From the NCBI RefSeq assembly GCF_018919065.1, contig NZ_JAHLQG010000040.1:1-64000 (forward strand): a stretch of DNA of 64,000 nucleotides, in the 5' to 3' direction. This DNA is from Blautia sp. MSJ-9. Its GTDB lineage: Bacteria; Bacillota; Clostridia; Lachnospirales; Lachnospiraceae. The translations under genes were made by a program, and so were the position numbers. How positions within the stretch are numbered: position 1 is the stretch's first letter; each line of letters begins with the position of its first letter. This document shows, piece by piece, positions 1 through 8,681 of the stretch. A model generated the notes under the pieces. That model did no database searches. It was not told the origin of the DNA and saw only the letters and a list, made by a program, of their open reading frames with translations.

Positions 1-1110
1 GAGATTATCGGCTGCGGATATGCAGTTGCGTTAACTTCGGGTACTTCGGCATTACATATGGCGATTAAGCTGGCTGGCAACCGCATATACGGAAAAAAAG
101 AAAAAGCACTGGAAGGAAAAAAGGTATTTTGTTCTGACCTGACTTTCTGCGCATCAGTCAATCCTGTTGTCTATGAAGGCGGTGAACCAGTATTTATCGA
201 TTGTGAGCAGGATACCTGGAACATGAGTCCGGAGGCACTTGAAAAGGCATTTCAGCTATATCCGGATGTAAAAATTGTTATTCTGGTACACCTTTATGGA
301 ACACCGGCTAGGATGGATGAGATAAGAAAAGTAACGGATAAGTATGGTGCGGTTATTGTAGAAGATGCGGCAGAGGCTCTGGGAGCAGCTTATAAAGGAC
401 GCATGGCAGGAAGTCTGGGAGATTACAGTGTGATTTCTTTTAACGGAAATAAAATCATAACCGGAAGTTCCGGCGGAATGTTTCTGACAGACAAACCGGA
501 GGATGCAGACAGAGTAAGAAAATGGTCTACACAGTCAAAAGAAACTGCTCCATGGTATCAGCACGAGGAAATGGGCTATAACTACCGTATGAGCAATGTC
601 GTTGCCGGTGTGATCAGAGGACAGCTTCTTCATCTGGATGAACATATTTCGCAAAAAAGAAGAATCTTTGAAAGATATAAAGAAGGTCTTAAGGATCTTC
701 CGATAAAAATGAATGAAGCAGATTCAGATATGAATGCGAATCATTGGCTCAGCTGTATGCTCATAAACCCGAAAGCAATGTGTCACCAGAACAGGACAGA
801 AACAACCGTGGAGTATGAAAAAGAAAGCGGCAAGACCTGTCCAACAGAGATTCTGGAAGCATTGACAAAATTAAATGCGGAGGGTCGTTCTATTTGGAAA
901 CCAATGCATATGCAACCGATATATTCAGACAATGAATTTGTAATGGCTGATGGGAGTAAAAAATCATCAGCGATTGGATATGATGAAAGTGAATTGACAG
1001 ATGTCGGAGCTGATATCTTTAGCAGAGGTATATGTCTGCCGAGCGATATTAAAATGACGCAGCAACAACAGGATAGAATTATTGAAACTGTAAGTGCATG
1101 TTTTGAATAA
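1..1110 (+). CDS. DegT/DnrJ/EryC1 family PLP aminotransferase (5' partial)
   Basis: The reading frame is already open at base 1: the 19 codons before the first ATG (58) read as a normal part of the family fold (AVALTSGTSALHMAIKLAG), so the true start lies outside the window. The family makes amino sugars by transferring an amino group to a nucleotide-linked keto sugar, as in PglE or EpsN-type enzymes. The lysine that should carry PLP is in SFNGNKI (codon 451-453), preceded by the VEDAAEALGA motif, and the C-terminal end (HMQPIY, GICLPS) is typical. It is the first visible gene of a polysaccharide operon. The exact sugar substrate cannot be read from the sequence. Confidence 0.93.
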   Translation, partial: EIIGCGYAVALTSGTSALHMAIKLAGNRIYGKKEKALEGKKVFCSDLTFCASVNPVVYEGGEPVFIDCEQDTWNMSPEALEKAFQLYPDVKIVILVHLYGTPARMDEIRKVTDKYGAVIVEDAAEALGAAYKGRMAGSLGDYSVISFNGNKIITGSSGGMFLTDKPEDADRVRKWSTQSKETAPWYQHEEMGYNYRMSNVVAGVIRGQLLHLDEHISQKRRIFERYKEGLKDLPIKMNEADSDMNANHWLSCMLINPKAMCHQNRTETTVEYEKESGKTCPTEILEALTKLNAEGRSIWKPMHMQPIYSDNEFVMADGSKKSSAIGYDESELTDVGADIFSRGICLPSDIKMTQQQQDRIIETVSACFE

Positions 1111-1135
1111 TTAAAGATAACAGGGAGAGAAAAGA

Positions 1136-1672
1136 ATGGAATTTGCTCGTTTATATCATTCTATAAGAATGTGTTTTATTTTAAATCCAACCGGAAGAGC
1201 AATCTATATAAAAAAACATAATATTTTTAGTGAATGTGGAGAACACTGTATGTTTATGTTCCGAAAAATCCCACTATATCCTAAGTTGATAAAGTGTCAC
1301 AATAATGTAAGAATAGCGTCCAATGTGACCTTATGCACACACGATGCAATTCATCATATGGTTAATTATGCATTTAAATTAAAAAATCCATTAAATGAGA
1401 AAATTGGATGTATAGAAATCCAGGATAATGTTTTTATAGGAACGAATACAACAATTATGTATGATACTAAAATAGGTCCAAACGTTATTGTTGCAGCAAA
1501 TAGTTTGGTTAATAAAGATATTAAAGATGGAGTATGGGGGGGAATACCTGCAAAATATATATGTAGCATTGAGGAATATATAGAGAAAAGAAAGTGTGAA
1601 CAGTTGGAAGGTAAATTATTTAGCAAAACAAACGAAAAAATGTGGGAAAATTTTCGAAAAAAACATTCTTGA
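1136..1672 (+). CDS. Hexapeptide-repeat acyltransferase (left-handed beta-helix)
   Basis: This 178-residue protein has the hexapeptide-repeat pattern of O-acetyltransferases such as WbbJ/CapG: IQDNVFIGTNTTIMYDT, then KIGPNVIVAANSLVNKDI, ending in the common VWGGIPAKYI segment. It probably acetylates a sugar of the exopolysaccharide unit in the cytoplasm. A ribosome binding site (AGGGAGAG) sits before the ATG at 1136. The gene lies 25 bases after the aminotransferase, and DegT enzymes often work with such acetyltransferases to make N-acetylated amino sugars such as bacillosamine. That pairing is inference. Confidence 0.85.
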   Translation: MEFARLYHSIRMCFILNPTGRAIYIKKHNIFSECGEHCMFMFRKIPLYPKLIKCHNNVRIASNVTLCTHDAIHHMVNYAFKLKNPLNEKIGCIEIQDNVFIGTNTTIMYDTKIGPNVIVAANSLVNKDIKDGVWGGIPAKYICSIEEYIEKRKCEQLEGKLFSKTNEKMWENFRKKHS

Positions 1673-1695
1673 TATTTAAAAATATAAAAGGAAAA

Positions 1696-2331
1696 ATGAA
1701 AGAAAAAGTGAGAGAAATAGAAAAGAAAATTAAGTATGCTGTTGGAAGGGTAGGGGCATTGTTATTAACCATTTTAATTTCGCCAATATTACTCATAATA
1801 AGCTTATGTATTGTATTAGACTCACCGGGAGCTGTAATATTCAAACAGAAGCGTCTGGGATATAGAGGAAAAGAATTTGATATTTATAAGTTTAGAACAA
1901 TGGTTACCAATGCAGAAAAAATTGGCGATGGCTTGGTGATCAGGAGTGAAAATGATAACAGAATAACGAGGGTTGGAAGAGTGCTTCGGAAAATGAGCCT
2001 GGATGAATTACCACAATTTTTTAATATAATAAAAGGTGAGATGTGTTTTGTAGGTCCAAGACCACCAGTAACGTATCATCCATATGATGGATATGAGAAT
2101 TATTCAGATGAAGCGAAAAAACGCTTTGAAATAAAACCGGGAATTACAGGTTTGGCGCAGGTGAAATTAAGAAATGCAGGAACATGGGATGAAAGAATAG
2201 CAATAGATGTTCAGTATGTTGAAAATTATTCCTGGTGGCTGGACATAAAGATTATATTCATGACAGCATTTTCAATGTTTAATAAAGAAGAATATACATC
2301 AAATAAAAAACGTGGGAAATCAAATATATGA
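1696..2331 (+). CDS. Undecaprenyl-phosphate sugar phosphotransferase (priming sugar transferase)
   Basis: This 211-residue bacterial sugar transferase (WcaJ/EpsL/PglC type) starts polysaccharide synthesis by moving a sugar-1-phosphate onto undecaprenyl phosphate at the inner membrane. One hydrophobic segment (about residues 16-36) is followed by KQKRLGYRGKEFDIYKFRTM, then DELPQFFNIIKGEM and the VGPRPP motif of the catalytic core. A longer frame opens with GTG at 1642 inside the previous gene, but ATG 1696 has a good AAAAGGA site and gives the usual N-terminal length. The last codons overlap the next start by 4 bases (ATGA), suggesting translational coupling. Confidence 0.92.
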   Translation: MKEKVREIEKKIKYAVGRVGALLLTILISPILLIISLCIVLDSPGAVIFKQKRLGYRGKEFDIYKFRTMVTNAEKIGDGLVIRSENDNRITRVGRVLRKMSLDELPQFFNIIKGEMCFVGPRPPVTYHPYDGYENYSDEAKKRFEIKPGITGLAQVKLRNAGTWDERIAIDVQYVENYSWWLDIKIIFMTAFSMFNKEEYTSNKKRGKSNI

Positions 2332-3290
2332 GAAGTATTTACAGCGAAGAAGAATGGGCTGAAGCTAATCAGCAAAAAGAAGAAGGAACATTAGAAACAT
2401 ATACTTATGAGGACGATGATGGGAAAGTTATTTACCGCTTTTTTAAGCGTCAGGCTGGATTAGTGAATAATGAGATGTATTTTGATATTGTGTCTTACAG
2501 AGGCGCTCAGGGACCATATATTCAATATGCAAAAGCTGAAAAACAGGAAGTACTTTTCACAAGATTTATGAATGAGTTTGAGAAATATTGTGAACAGGAG
2601 AAGATTATCGCAGAGTTTGCAAAGCTTGATCCATGGGATGAATATTCTGAAACTGTACAAAAGATGTATGGTGCTTCCTATTATGGAAATTTTTACTGTA
2701 CCAGTCTGGAGGGAGATTTCTATAAATTGGAATATAACAGGAGAGCCAGGCGTTCTATCAGCAAAGCAAGAGAAAATGGTGTGACTGTCCGATTTGATTT
2801 TAACGGTGAAAACATAAAGCAGTTTTTGCAGTTGTATATGAATACAGAAGAAAAATATCATATATCTTCATATTACCAGTTTACAGAAGCAGATATTCAG
2901 AGATATTTTCGAAAGCTGGAAAATTGTTTTCTGGTTAATGCATATCTGGAAGAAGAAATTATTGCTTCGGCAGTGGCTGTTATGGGAAAAGATATAGAAC
3001 ATTACCTGTTTCTTGGAGTTAATCCTTTGTATTCGAATCTACAGGCAAATAGTCTGATGACATATGAAACTGCATTATACGGACAACAAAAAGGAAGAAA
3101 ACTATTCGATATGGGTGGCGGTATTCCCGGAGGTGGAGTTGAGCAGTTTAAACGTAATTTTATTTCAGAAAAAGGCGTCTGGAATTATTATGCAGTAAAA
3201 AAAATTCGAAACGATGAGATATATGAAACATTGGTAAAGCGTAAAGATAATATAAAAAATTATAAATTTTTTCCTTTATATAGAGGGTGA
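2328..3290 (+). CDS. FemAB-like GNAT-fold transferase
   Basis: This 320-residue protein resembles the GNAT-like Acetyltransf_6 / FemX family, which includes enzymes that use aminoacyl-tRNA to add amino acids to lipid II. Recognisable parts are SRARRSISKAR-type basic helices (about 140-150), LYMNTEEKYHISSYY, then a second GNAT half with IIASAVAVMG and the family ending LFDMGGG followed by GVEQFKRNF. In a polysaccharide operon such a protein could attach an amino acid or acyl group to the repeat unit. It overlaps the sugar transferase by 4 bases and lies 5 bases before a PLP enzyme. The substrate is unknown. Confidence 0.75.
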   Translation: MRSIYSEEEWAEANQQKEEGTLETYTYEDDDGKVIYRFFKRQAGLVNNEMYFDIVSYRGAQGPYIQYAKAEKQEVLFTRFMNEFEKYCEQEKIIAEFAKLDPWDEYSETVQKMYGASYYGNFYCTSLEGDFYKLEYNRRARRSISKARENGVTVRFDFNGENIKQFLQLYMNTEEKYHISSYYQFTEADIQRYFRKLENCFLVNAYLEEEIIASAVAVMGKDIEHYLFLGVNPLYSNLQANSLMTYETALYGQQKGRKLFDMGGGIPGGGVEQFKRNFISEKGVWNYYAVKKIRNDEIYETLVKRKDNIKNYKFFPLYRG

Positions 3291-3295
3291 TCTGA

Positions 3296-4237
3296 ATGGA
3301 AACAATCATACAAAAATTGCTGGAGTATCAAAATAATACAATATTTTTAAAAAGAGAAGATTTGATTCCGTTTTGCTTTGGAGGAAATAAAGCAAGGAAG
3401 GCAAAGCTCTTTTTTGAAGAAATTGACAAAGGAAATTATGACAGTGTTGTGACGTATGGAAGCAGCAGCTCTAATCATTGCAGGATAATTGCAAATATGG
3501 CTGCCGCGAGGAAAATGATGTGTTATATTATTTCTCCTCTTGAGAGTTCTAAAACTACGTTTAACAGTGTTCTGATGGATATGTTCCATGTAAAGATCAT
3601 AGTAGTTCCGGTGAAAGATGTTCATGACACAATTGAACATACATTAAAGGAACTTATAAGTCAGGGTCGGAATCCATATTTTATAGCAGGAGGAGGACAT
3701 GGAGATATTGGTACGAGAGCATATGAGGAATGTTATTCAGAGATAAAGGCATATGAGAAACGTGAGAAAAAATATTTTGAATATATTTTTCTTGCAAGTG
3801 GAACGGGAACTACACAGGCAGGTCTGGTATGTGGCCAACTGTTAAATAATGATAATAGAAAAATTGTTGGCATTAGCATTGCCAGAAAAAATCCATATGG
3901 AAAATCAGTAGTAGAGGAAAGTATACGTCAGTATCTGAAGAATAATAAAAGTCCGGTTTCGCAGGAAATGATTGAACGAAATACAGTATTTGTAGACGAT
4001 TATGTGAACGGTGGATACGGAAACCATAATAATTCTGTCCATGAATTAATGAAAAAGATGATGTATCAATATGGAATCCCTATGGATGAAACCTATGTAG
4101 GAAAAGCATTTTATGGGATGCTGAAATATATAGAAAAGGAAAAAATTTCAGGAAAGAATATTTTGTTTTTACATACGGGTGGAACCCCATTATTCTTTGA
4201 TAATATCAAGGCTGTTGAAAAGGAAGCGTTAAAATGA
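3296..4237 (+). CDS. PLP-dependent ACC deaminase / D-cysteine desulfhydrase-like protein
   Basis: This 313-residue protein belongs to fold-type II PLP enzymes of the 1-aminocyclopropane-1-carboxylate deaminase / D-cysteine desulfhydrase family. FLKREDL is followed by GGNKARK, with K32 the expected Schiff-base lysine. Next come the SSSSNHCR substrate loop, a glycine-rich phosphate-binding stretch (ASGTGTTQAG) and a C-terminal LHTGGTPLFF. Members deaminate or desulfhydrate D-amino acids. Here the gene is wedged between a FemAB-like transferase and an ATP-grasp ligase (4-base ATGA overlap), so it may produce or interconvert an amino acid used to decorate the polymer. That role is inference. Confidence 0.8.
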   Translation: METIIQKLLEYQNNTIFLKREDLIPFCFGGNKARKAKLFFEEIDKGNYDSVVTYGSSSSNHCRIIANMAAARKMMCYIISPLESSKTTFNSVLMDMFHVKIIVVPVKDVHDTIEHTLKELISQGRNPYFIAGGGHGDIGTRAYEECYSEIKAYEKREKKYFEYIFLASGTGTTQAGLVCGQLLNNDNRKIVGISIARKNPYGKSVVEESIRQYLKNNKSPVSQEMIERNTVFVDDYVNGGYGNHNNSVHELMKKMMYQYGIPMDETYVGKAFYGMLKYIEKEKISGKNILFLHTGGTPLFFDNIKAVEKEALK

Positions 4238-5211
4238 ACATACTAATATTGAGTGCAGGAACAAGAAATAAAATTGTTCAATATTTTCGAAGAGAGTTAC
4301 ATGGAAATGGAAAAGTAATTGCGACAGACTGTAGTGAATTGGCGCCTGCTATATATGAAGCGGATGAACACTATATAGTTCCAAGAATTGATGTCCCTGA
4401 TTATATAGCTACTATTATAGAAATCTGCAGAAAAGAAAAAATAAAGGGAGTTTTATCACTGATAGATCCGGAGCTGTCAATTATTTCGGCACATAAAAGA
4501 GAATTTGAAGAAATTGGAACAACCATAATTGGTTCTGATTATGAAAAATGTGAATTAAGCATGGACAAGTATGAAATGTACTGTTGGCTGAAAAGCCATG
4601 GATATAAAACTGCAATTACATTTAAAGATAAAAAAGAAGCACTGGAAGCAATCAGACAAAAAAAGATGGAATATCCAGTTTTTATCAAGCCGATTAGAGG
4701 AAGTGCATCTATAGATATTGTGAAAGCAGATAATGAGAAAACGATAGATTTTTTATGGGAAAACAGTGAAGATATTATGATGCAGGAGTATTTGGAAGGG
4801 CAGGAAATAGGAGTAGATGTTTATGTTGATATGATTTCTCATCAGGTAGTTTCTATTTTCGCCAAAAAAAAGCTTCGTATGCGTTCAGGCGAAACAGATA
4901 AATCAGTATCTTTTAAGGATGACGAATTATTCAATCTTGTAAAAAGGTTTGTAAAAGAAGCAGGATTTTTGGGTCAGATTGATATTGATTTATTTAAAAA
5001 GAATGGAGAGTATTTTATTTCAGAAGTGAATCCACGATTTGGAGGTGGATATCCACATGCATATGAATGTGGTGTAAACAGCATGAAAATGATTATAAAT
5101 AACCTTGCTGGAAAAGAAAACCCTTTGACAATTGGAGAATATGAAGATGGGGTTTATATGTTAAAGTATAGCGAGATTTGTATACTGAGAAAAAATGGAG
5201 ATGATCAGTAA
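4234..5211 (+). CDS. ATP-grasp ligase
   Basis: This 325-residue ATP-grasp enzyme resembles the PylC / carbamoyl-phosphate-synthase large-chain type. The N-terminal NILILSAGTRNKIVQYF segment is the pre-ATP-grasp Rossmann part. The ATP-binding part includes VFIKPIRGSASIDI (about 149-162), MMQEYLEGQEIGVDVY, and the metal-binding FISEVNPRFGGGYPHA (about 264-279). These enzymes form amide bonds between a carboxylate and an amine with ATP. Beside an amino-sugar aminotransferase and a FemAB-like protein, it may join an amino acid to an amino sugar. The start overlaps the previous stop (ATGA). Confidence 0.85.
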   Translation: MNILILSAGTRNKIVQYFRRELHGNGKVIATDCSELAPAIYEADEHYIVPRIDVPDYIATIIEICRKEKIKGVLSLIDPELSIISAHKREFEEIGTTIIGSDYEKCELSMDKYEMYCWLKSHGYKTAITFKDKKEALEAIRQKKMEYPVFIKPIRGSASIDIVKADNEKTIDFLWENSEDIMMQEYLEGQEIGVDVYVDMISHQVVSIFAKKKLRMRSGETDKSVSFKDDELFNLVKRFVKEAGFLGQIDIDLFKKNGEYFISEVNPRFGGGYPHAYECGVNSMKMIINNLAGKENPLTIGEYEDGVYMLKYSEICILRKNGDDQ

Positions 5212-5213
5212 AA

Positions 5214-6461
5214 GTGATTATTTATATTATTGGAGTCTTAATATTCTTTATTGCACCAATTGCTGTATGTCCAATAGTTCTATTTTGTTACCATATAGCC
5301 AAAAGTTCACAGGAACGGTTATTTTGGAGCTTTATAATGGCAATATATTTAGGAATTTGTGGATATTGTTTTAAAAATCCTGCAACAGATCCGGATATTG
5401 TACGTTATATAAATTATTTAAGACTATATCAGGGAAGAAATCTGAGAGATAGTTTTAATCTGGTATATGAAAATTTATTTTTAGTGGATATTTGGTTCCA
5501 CTTTATAGCTCAAACAGGTAATTTTCAATTACTTCCAGCATCAGCAGTATTTATTTACTATTTTATCATATTTTATGTATTGAGCGATTATAAGGAAAGA
5601 TTTAATGTAGAGACAGGAGACTTTGCATTAATGTTATTTTGGGTACTGTCTGCGTCACAGTTTGCATTTATCTTAAATTCTTTTAGAAGTTATGTTGCTT
5701 TTGCAATATTCTTTTTGGGTGTATATAGAGAAGAAATACAAGGGAAGAGAAATATCTGGAATTTATTTTTGTATATATGTCCCATTTTTCTTCATGTATC
5801 TTCAATGTTGTTAATCGTAATTTATGCCATATCAAAAATTAGAAAAAAATCGTGGACGATTATTGCTACATGCATTCTTTTTGTAAGGGGAATTATTACA
5901 ATTTTGGCAGATATGGCAGAAAAAATAAATAGTTCGAACCCAATATTGAAGCAAATAAAATATACATTAATCAGAGCTGATATGTATTTTAGTTGGGAAG
6001 AAGGTGGCTGGGCTGATCAGGTAAGAAATAGTGGATATTATAATGTTGTAAAAATTTTTTGCCTTGGAATTGTAATATTTTCAATTTTTGTTTTACTTAA
6101 AGAGTGGATACGATGGAAAAATATAGGATATGAGATGAAAGATGATTATATAGTAATATTGAAATCTGAAAGATTCTGCTCGTTTGGAAGTATTTTTCTT
6201 CTCATTACATTGCAGACATTTGCAATGACAGCACCTGAATGTTTCAGGTTTGTTTTTCCGGCGATTCCTTTTCTTGGAATGCTTTATATGGAGAGCTTGC
6301 CGGAAAAAAGATTCAATGGAGATGATATGGTTATAATTCGTATTTTCATGTCTCTTTCGGGAATTTGTGGGATTATTATAAATATTTACAATATAAATAC
6401 GATGATACCAATTACTGAGTATTTTAAAGACATTGCATTATCAGGAATATTGAAATTTTAA
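5214..6461 (+). CDS. EpsG-like polysaccharide polymerase (multi-pass membrane protein)
   Basis: This 415-residue, strongly hydrophobic protein starts with GTG two bases after the ATP-grasp stop codon. It begins with a long membrane segment (IIYIIGVLIFFIAPIAVCPI) and has about ten predicted membrane segments. It carries the EpsG-type marks NPATDPDIVRYINYL near residue 55 and LNSFRSYVAFAIFFLGVY near residue 155. EpsG/Wzy-like proteins polymerise repeat units on the outer face of the membrane. The sequence is A+T rich like its neighbours. It is the only polymerase candidate in the cluster, which supports this role. Confidence 0.82.
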   Translation: MIIYIIGVLIFFIAPIAVCPIVLFCYHIAKSSQERLFWSFIMAIYLGICGYCFKNPATDPDIVRYINYLRLYQGRNLRDSFNLVYENLFLVDIWFHFIAQTGNFQLLPASAVFIYYFIIFYVLSDYKERFNVETGDFALMLFWVLSASQFAFILNSFRSYVAFAIFFLGVYREEIQGKRNIWNLFLYICPIFLHVSSMLLIVIYAISKIRKKSWTIIATCILFVRGIITILADMAEKINSSNPILKQIKYTLIRADMYFSWEEGGWADQVRNSGYYNVVKIFCLGIVIFSIFVLLKEWIRWKNIGYEMKDDYIVILKSERFCSFGSIFLLITLQTFAMTAPECFRFVFPAIPFLGMLYMESLPEKRFNGDDMVIIRIFMSLSGICGIIINIYNINTMIPITEYFKDIALSGILKF

Positions 6462-6493
6462 AGGATAATGACACAGAGATAAAGGTGGAGAAT

Positions 6494-7450
6494 ATGCCTC
6501 AAATATCAATTATTGTTCCGGTATATAATACGGAAAAATATTTAAAGAAATGCATTGAGAGCTTACAAAATCAAATGTTGACAGATATACAGATTATTTT
6601 AGTCAACGATGGTAGTAAAGATAAAAGTGGAGAAATATGTGAGGAGTATGCGAAAAAAGATTTACGCATTAAAGTGATTCATAAAGAAAATGGAGGATTA
6701 TCAGATGCCAGAAATGTTGGCATTGCTGAGGCTGAGGCTGAATGCATTGGATTTGTAGATTCTGATGATTATGTAGATCCTAAGTTTTTTTATGAATTAT
6801 ATAAAAAAATGCAACAATATAAAGCTGATATTGCTGTTGGTGGAATTAGGCATATAGATAATTTGGGGAAAATATTAAATGTACGATGTATAGAAGAAGA
6901 AGCTGTTTTTGATAGATACGGTGGAATGAAAGAACTTTTATTTTCTAAAAGAATTTCTAATTCTGTCTGTAATAAGATTTTTAGGAGAGAACTTTTTAAA
7001 GAAGTTTGCTTTCCAAAAGGCCGTTTATATGAAGATGAATTTGTGACTTATCGTTTGTTTGACAAAGCTCAAAAAAGTATAATGGTTAATACGGTATTTT
7101 ATTATTATCGTAGCAATCCTAAGAGTATTACACACAGAGAATTCTCGGTACAGGAATTAGACCGTATTATAGCTTCAGAAATGAAAATTCGATTTTGTAA
7201 GGAAAAATATCCGGACTTAGTAAAATATGTGGAATATTATATGATTTATGATTGTGCTAATGTGTTGATGAAGATGAAACATTATGAAAAACAATATGAT
7301 AATTTAATAAGGGTGAATATAAAAAGATATTGGAAGATATATGTAAAGGAAAATAATTCTTTAGTTGCTAAGGTATTTGTAGTATTGGCAAGAGTATCTC
7401 CGCAGTTTACTATTTGGTTATTCAGGTGTTTAAAGAGGAATGGAATATGA
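6494..7450 (+). CDS. Family 2 glycosyltransferase
   Basis: This is a GT-A fold glycosyltransferase of about 318 residues. MPQISIIVPVYNTEKYLKKC is the classic GT2 N-terminus, followed by ILVNDGSKDKSGEICEEYA, ENGGLSDARNVGI and GFVDSDDYVDP, which contains the metal-binding aspartates. ATG 6494 is preferred over GTG 6485 because it gives the canonical start and stands six bases after AAAGGTGG. It adds one sugar of the repeat unit from a nucleotide donor at the inner membrane face. The 3' end overlaps the next gene by about 11 bases. Only one clear GT2 is present here, so more transferases probably lie upstream of the window. Confidence 0.93.
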   Translation: MPQISIIVPVYNTEKYLKKCIESLQNQMLTDIQIILVNDGSKDKSGEICEEYAKKDLRIKVIHKENGGLSDARNVGIAEAEAECIGFVDSDDYVDPKFFYELYKKMQQYKADIAVGGIRHIDNLGKILNVRCIEEEAVFDRYGGMKELLFSKRISNSVCNKIFRRELFKEVCFPKGRLYEDEFVTYRLFDKAQKSIMVNTVFYYYRSNPKSITHREFSVQELDRIIASEMKIRFCKEKYPDLVKYVEYYMIYDCANVLMKMKHYEKQYDNLIRVNIKRYWKIYVKENNSLVAKVFVVLARVSPQFTIWLFRCLKRNGI

Positions 7451-8663
7451 GAAAATGAATGACAAAGAATTAATGCTTTATGTAATAAAAAACTCACTGA
7501 TTGAAAATTCCAAAAACTATAATTTGAAAGGGGATGATTATAATAGTTTAGTTGCTGAAAGATGGGAAACATTAATGATAGAATTAAATGCACAGGCGAT
7601 TACGGTATTGCCCTTTAGTTATATAAGAAAGACTTCTGCCATATCCGATGGAGATATGCTTGCTTATAAAAGAATATGGGTGCAAAATATTACAAATGTT
7701 TATGGAATGTCGAAAGAGCAGGAAGTATTAACAAATATTCTGGAAGAATCTGGGATTCCGACTGTAGTTCTTAAAGGAACAGCAGCTTCTGTTTATTATC
7801 CTCTTCCAGAGCTGCGAATAATGGGAGATATAGATATTTTGGTGAGGCCAGAAGATTTTGAACGGGCTTTCCAGATACTTCAGGAAACGGGATATATTAA
7901 TAAGGAGAAGATGAATGCTGATAAAAGACATAACGAATTTGAAAAGAATGGAATTGAAATAGAATTGCATAATCGTTTTGCAACCAGACAAAATAATAAG
8001 CAACGAAACTATCTTGATCAGCTTATCTGGAATGGAATGGATCAGCGTATTTATAAAGAAATTATGGGGATTAAATTTCCGATGTTACCACATTGGATTA
8101 ATGGGCTGGTTTTGCTTAGTCATATAGATTATCATATGGATGAAGGACCAGGACTTAGACATCTTATAGACTGGATGATGTTTGTGCAAGAAAATCTGGA
8201 TGATAAAATGTGGGTAAAATGTTTTGAGAAAGCTGCACAGCAGATGGGAATGAAGAAACTGGCGATAGTATTAACAAAAACATGTCAGTTATATTTGGGA
8301 TTGACGGATACCATAACATGGTGTGAGTCAGCAGATGTAGAAATTTGTAAAAATGTTTTAGAATATATTATTGGTCATGGAAGCTTTGGCGTTAAGGATT
8401 CGCAGAATCGCAAAAGAGGAGATATTTTACTGTTGCTGAAAACGCCTGGTAATTATATTAGATATGCACAGAGAATTGGGTGTCGAACGTGGAAAATATC
8501 TCAGAAATATCCCTTTTTACAGAAAGTTGCATGGATTTATCAAAGTTTTCGCTTTATGGTTCATGACAGAAATGATTGCACGGATTGGAAAAATTACATA
8601 AAGGATTATAGAGATGCGCAAAGAAAACGAGAACTATTCAAGCAACTTGACATATCCAGATAA
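7440..8663 (+). CDS. Nucleotidyltransferase-fold protein (NTP_transf_5 type)
   Basis: This 407-residue protein resembles the PF14907 family. The central part reads VVLKGTAASVYYPLPELR then MGDIDILVRPEDFERAFQIL (about residues 110-140), where GDIDILV is the metal-binding nucleotidyltransferase motif, and later EIELHNRFA supplies another acidic residue. Homologues occur both in capsule clusters and in lasso-peptide clusters of the paeninodin type beside an HPr-kinase-like enzyme. Such a kinase-like gene lies 3.6 kb downstream here, so this protein could belong to either pathway. The start is uncertain: ATG 7440 overlaps the GT2 stop and ATG 7455 is the alternative. The substrate is unknown. Confidence 0.8.
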   Translation: MEYEKMNDKELMLYVIKNSLIENSKNYNLKGDDYNSLVAERWETLMIELNAQAITVLPFSYIRKTSAISDGDMLAYKRIWVQNITNVYGMSKEQEVLTNILEESGIPTVVLKGTAASVYYPLPELRIMGDIDILVRPEDFERAFQILQETGYINKEKMNADKRHNEFEKNGIEIELHNRFATRQNNKQRNYLDQLIWNGMDQRIYKEIMGIKFPMLPHWINGLVLLSHIDYHMDEGPGLRHLIDWMMFVQENLDDKMWVKCFEKAAQQMGMKKLAIVLTKTCQLYLGLTDTITWCESADVEICKNVLEYIIGHGSFGVKDSQNRKRGDILLLLKTPGNYIRYAQRIGCRTWKISQKYPFLQKVAWIYQSFRFMVHDRNDCTDWKNYIKDYRDAQRKRELFKQLDISR

Positions 8664-8681
8664 CGAAAGTGGGGATAAAGG

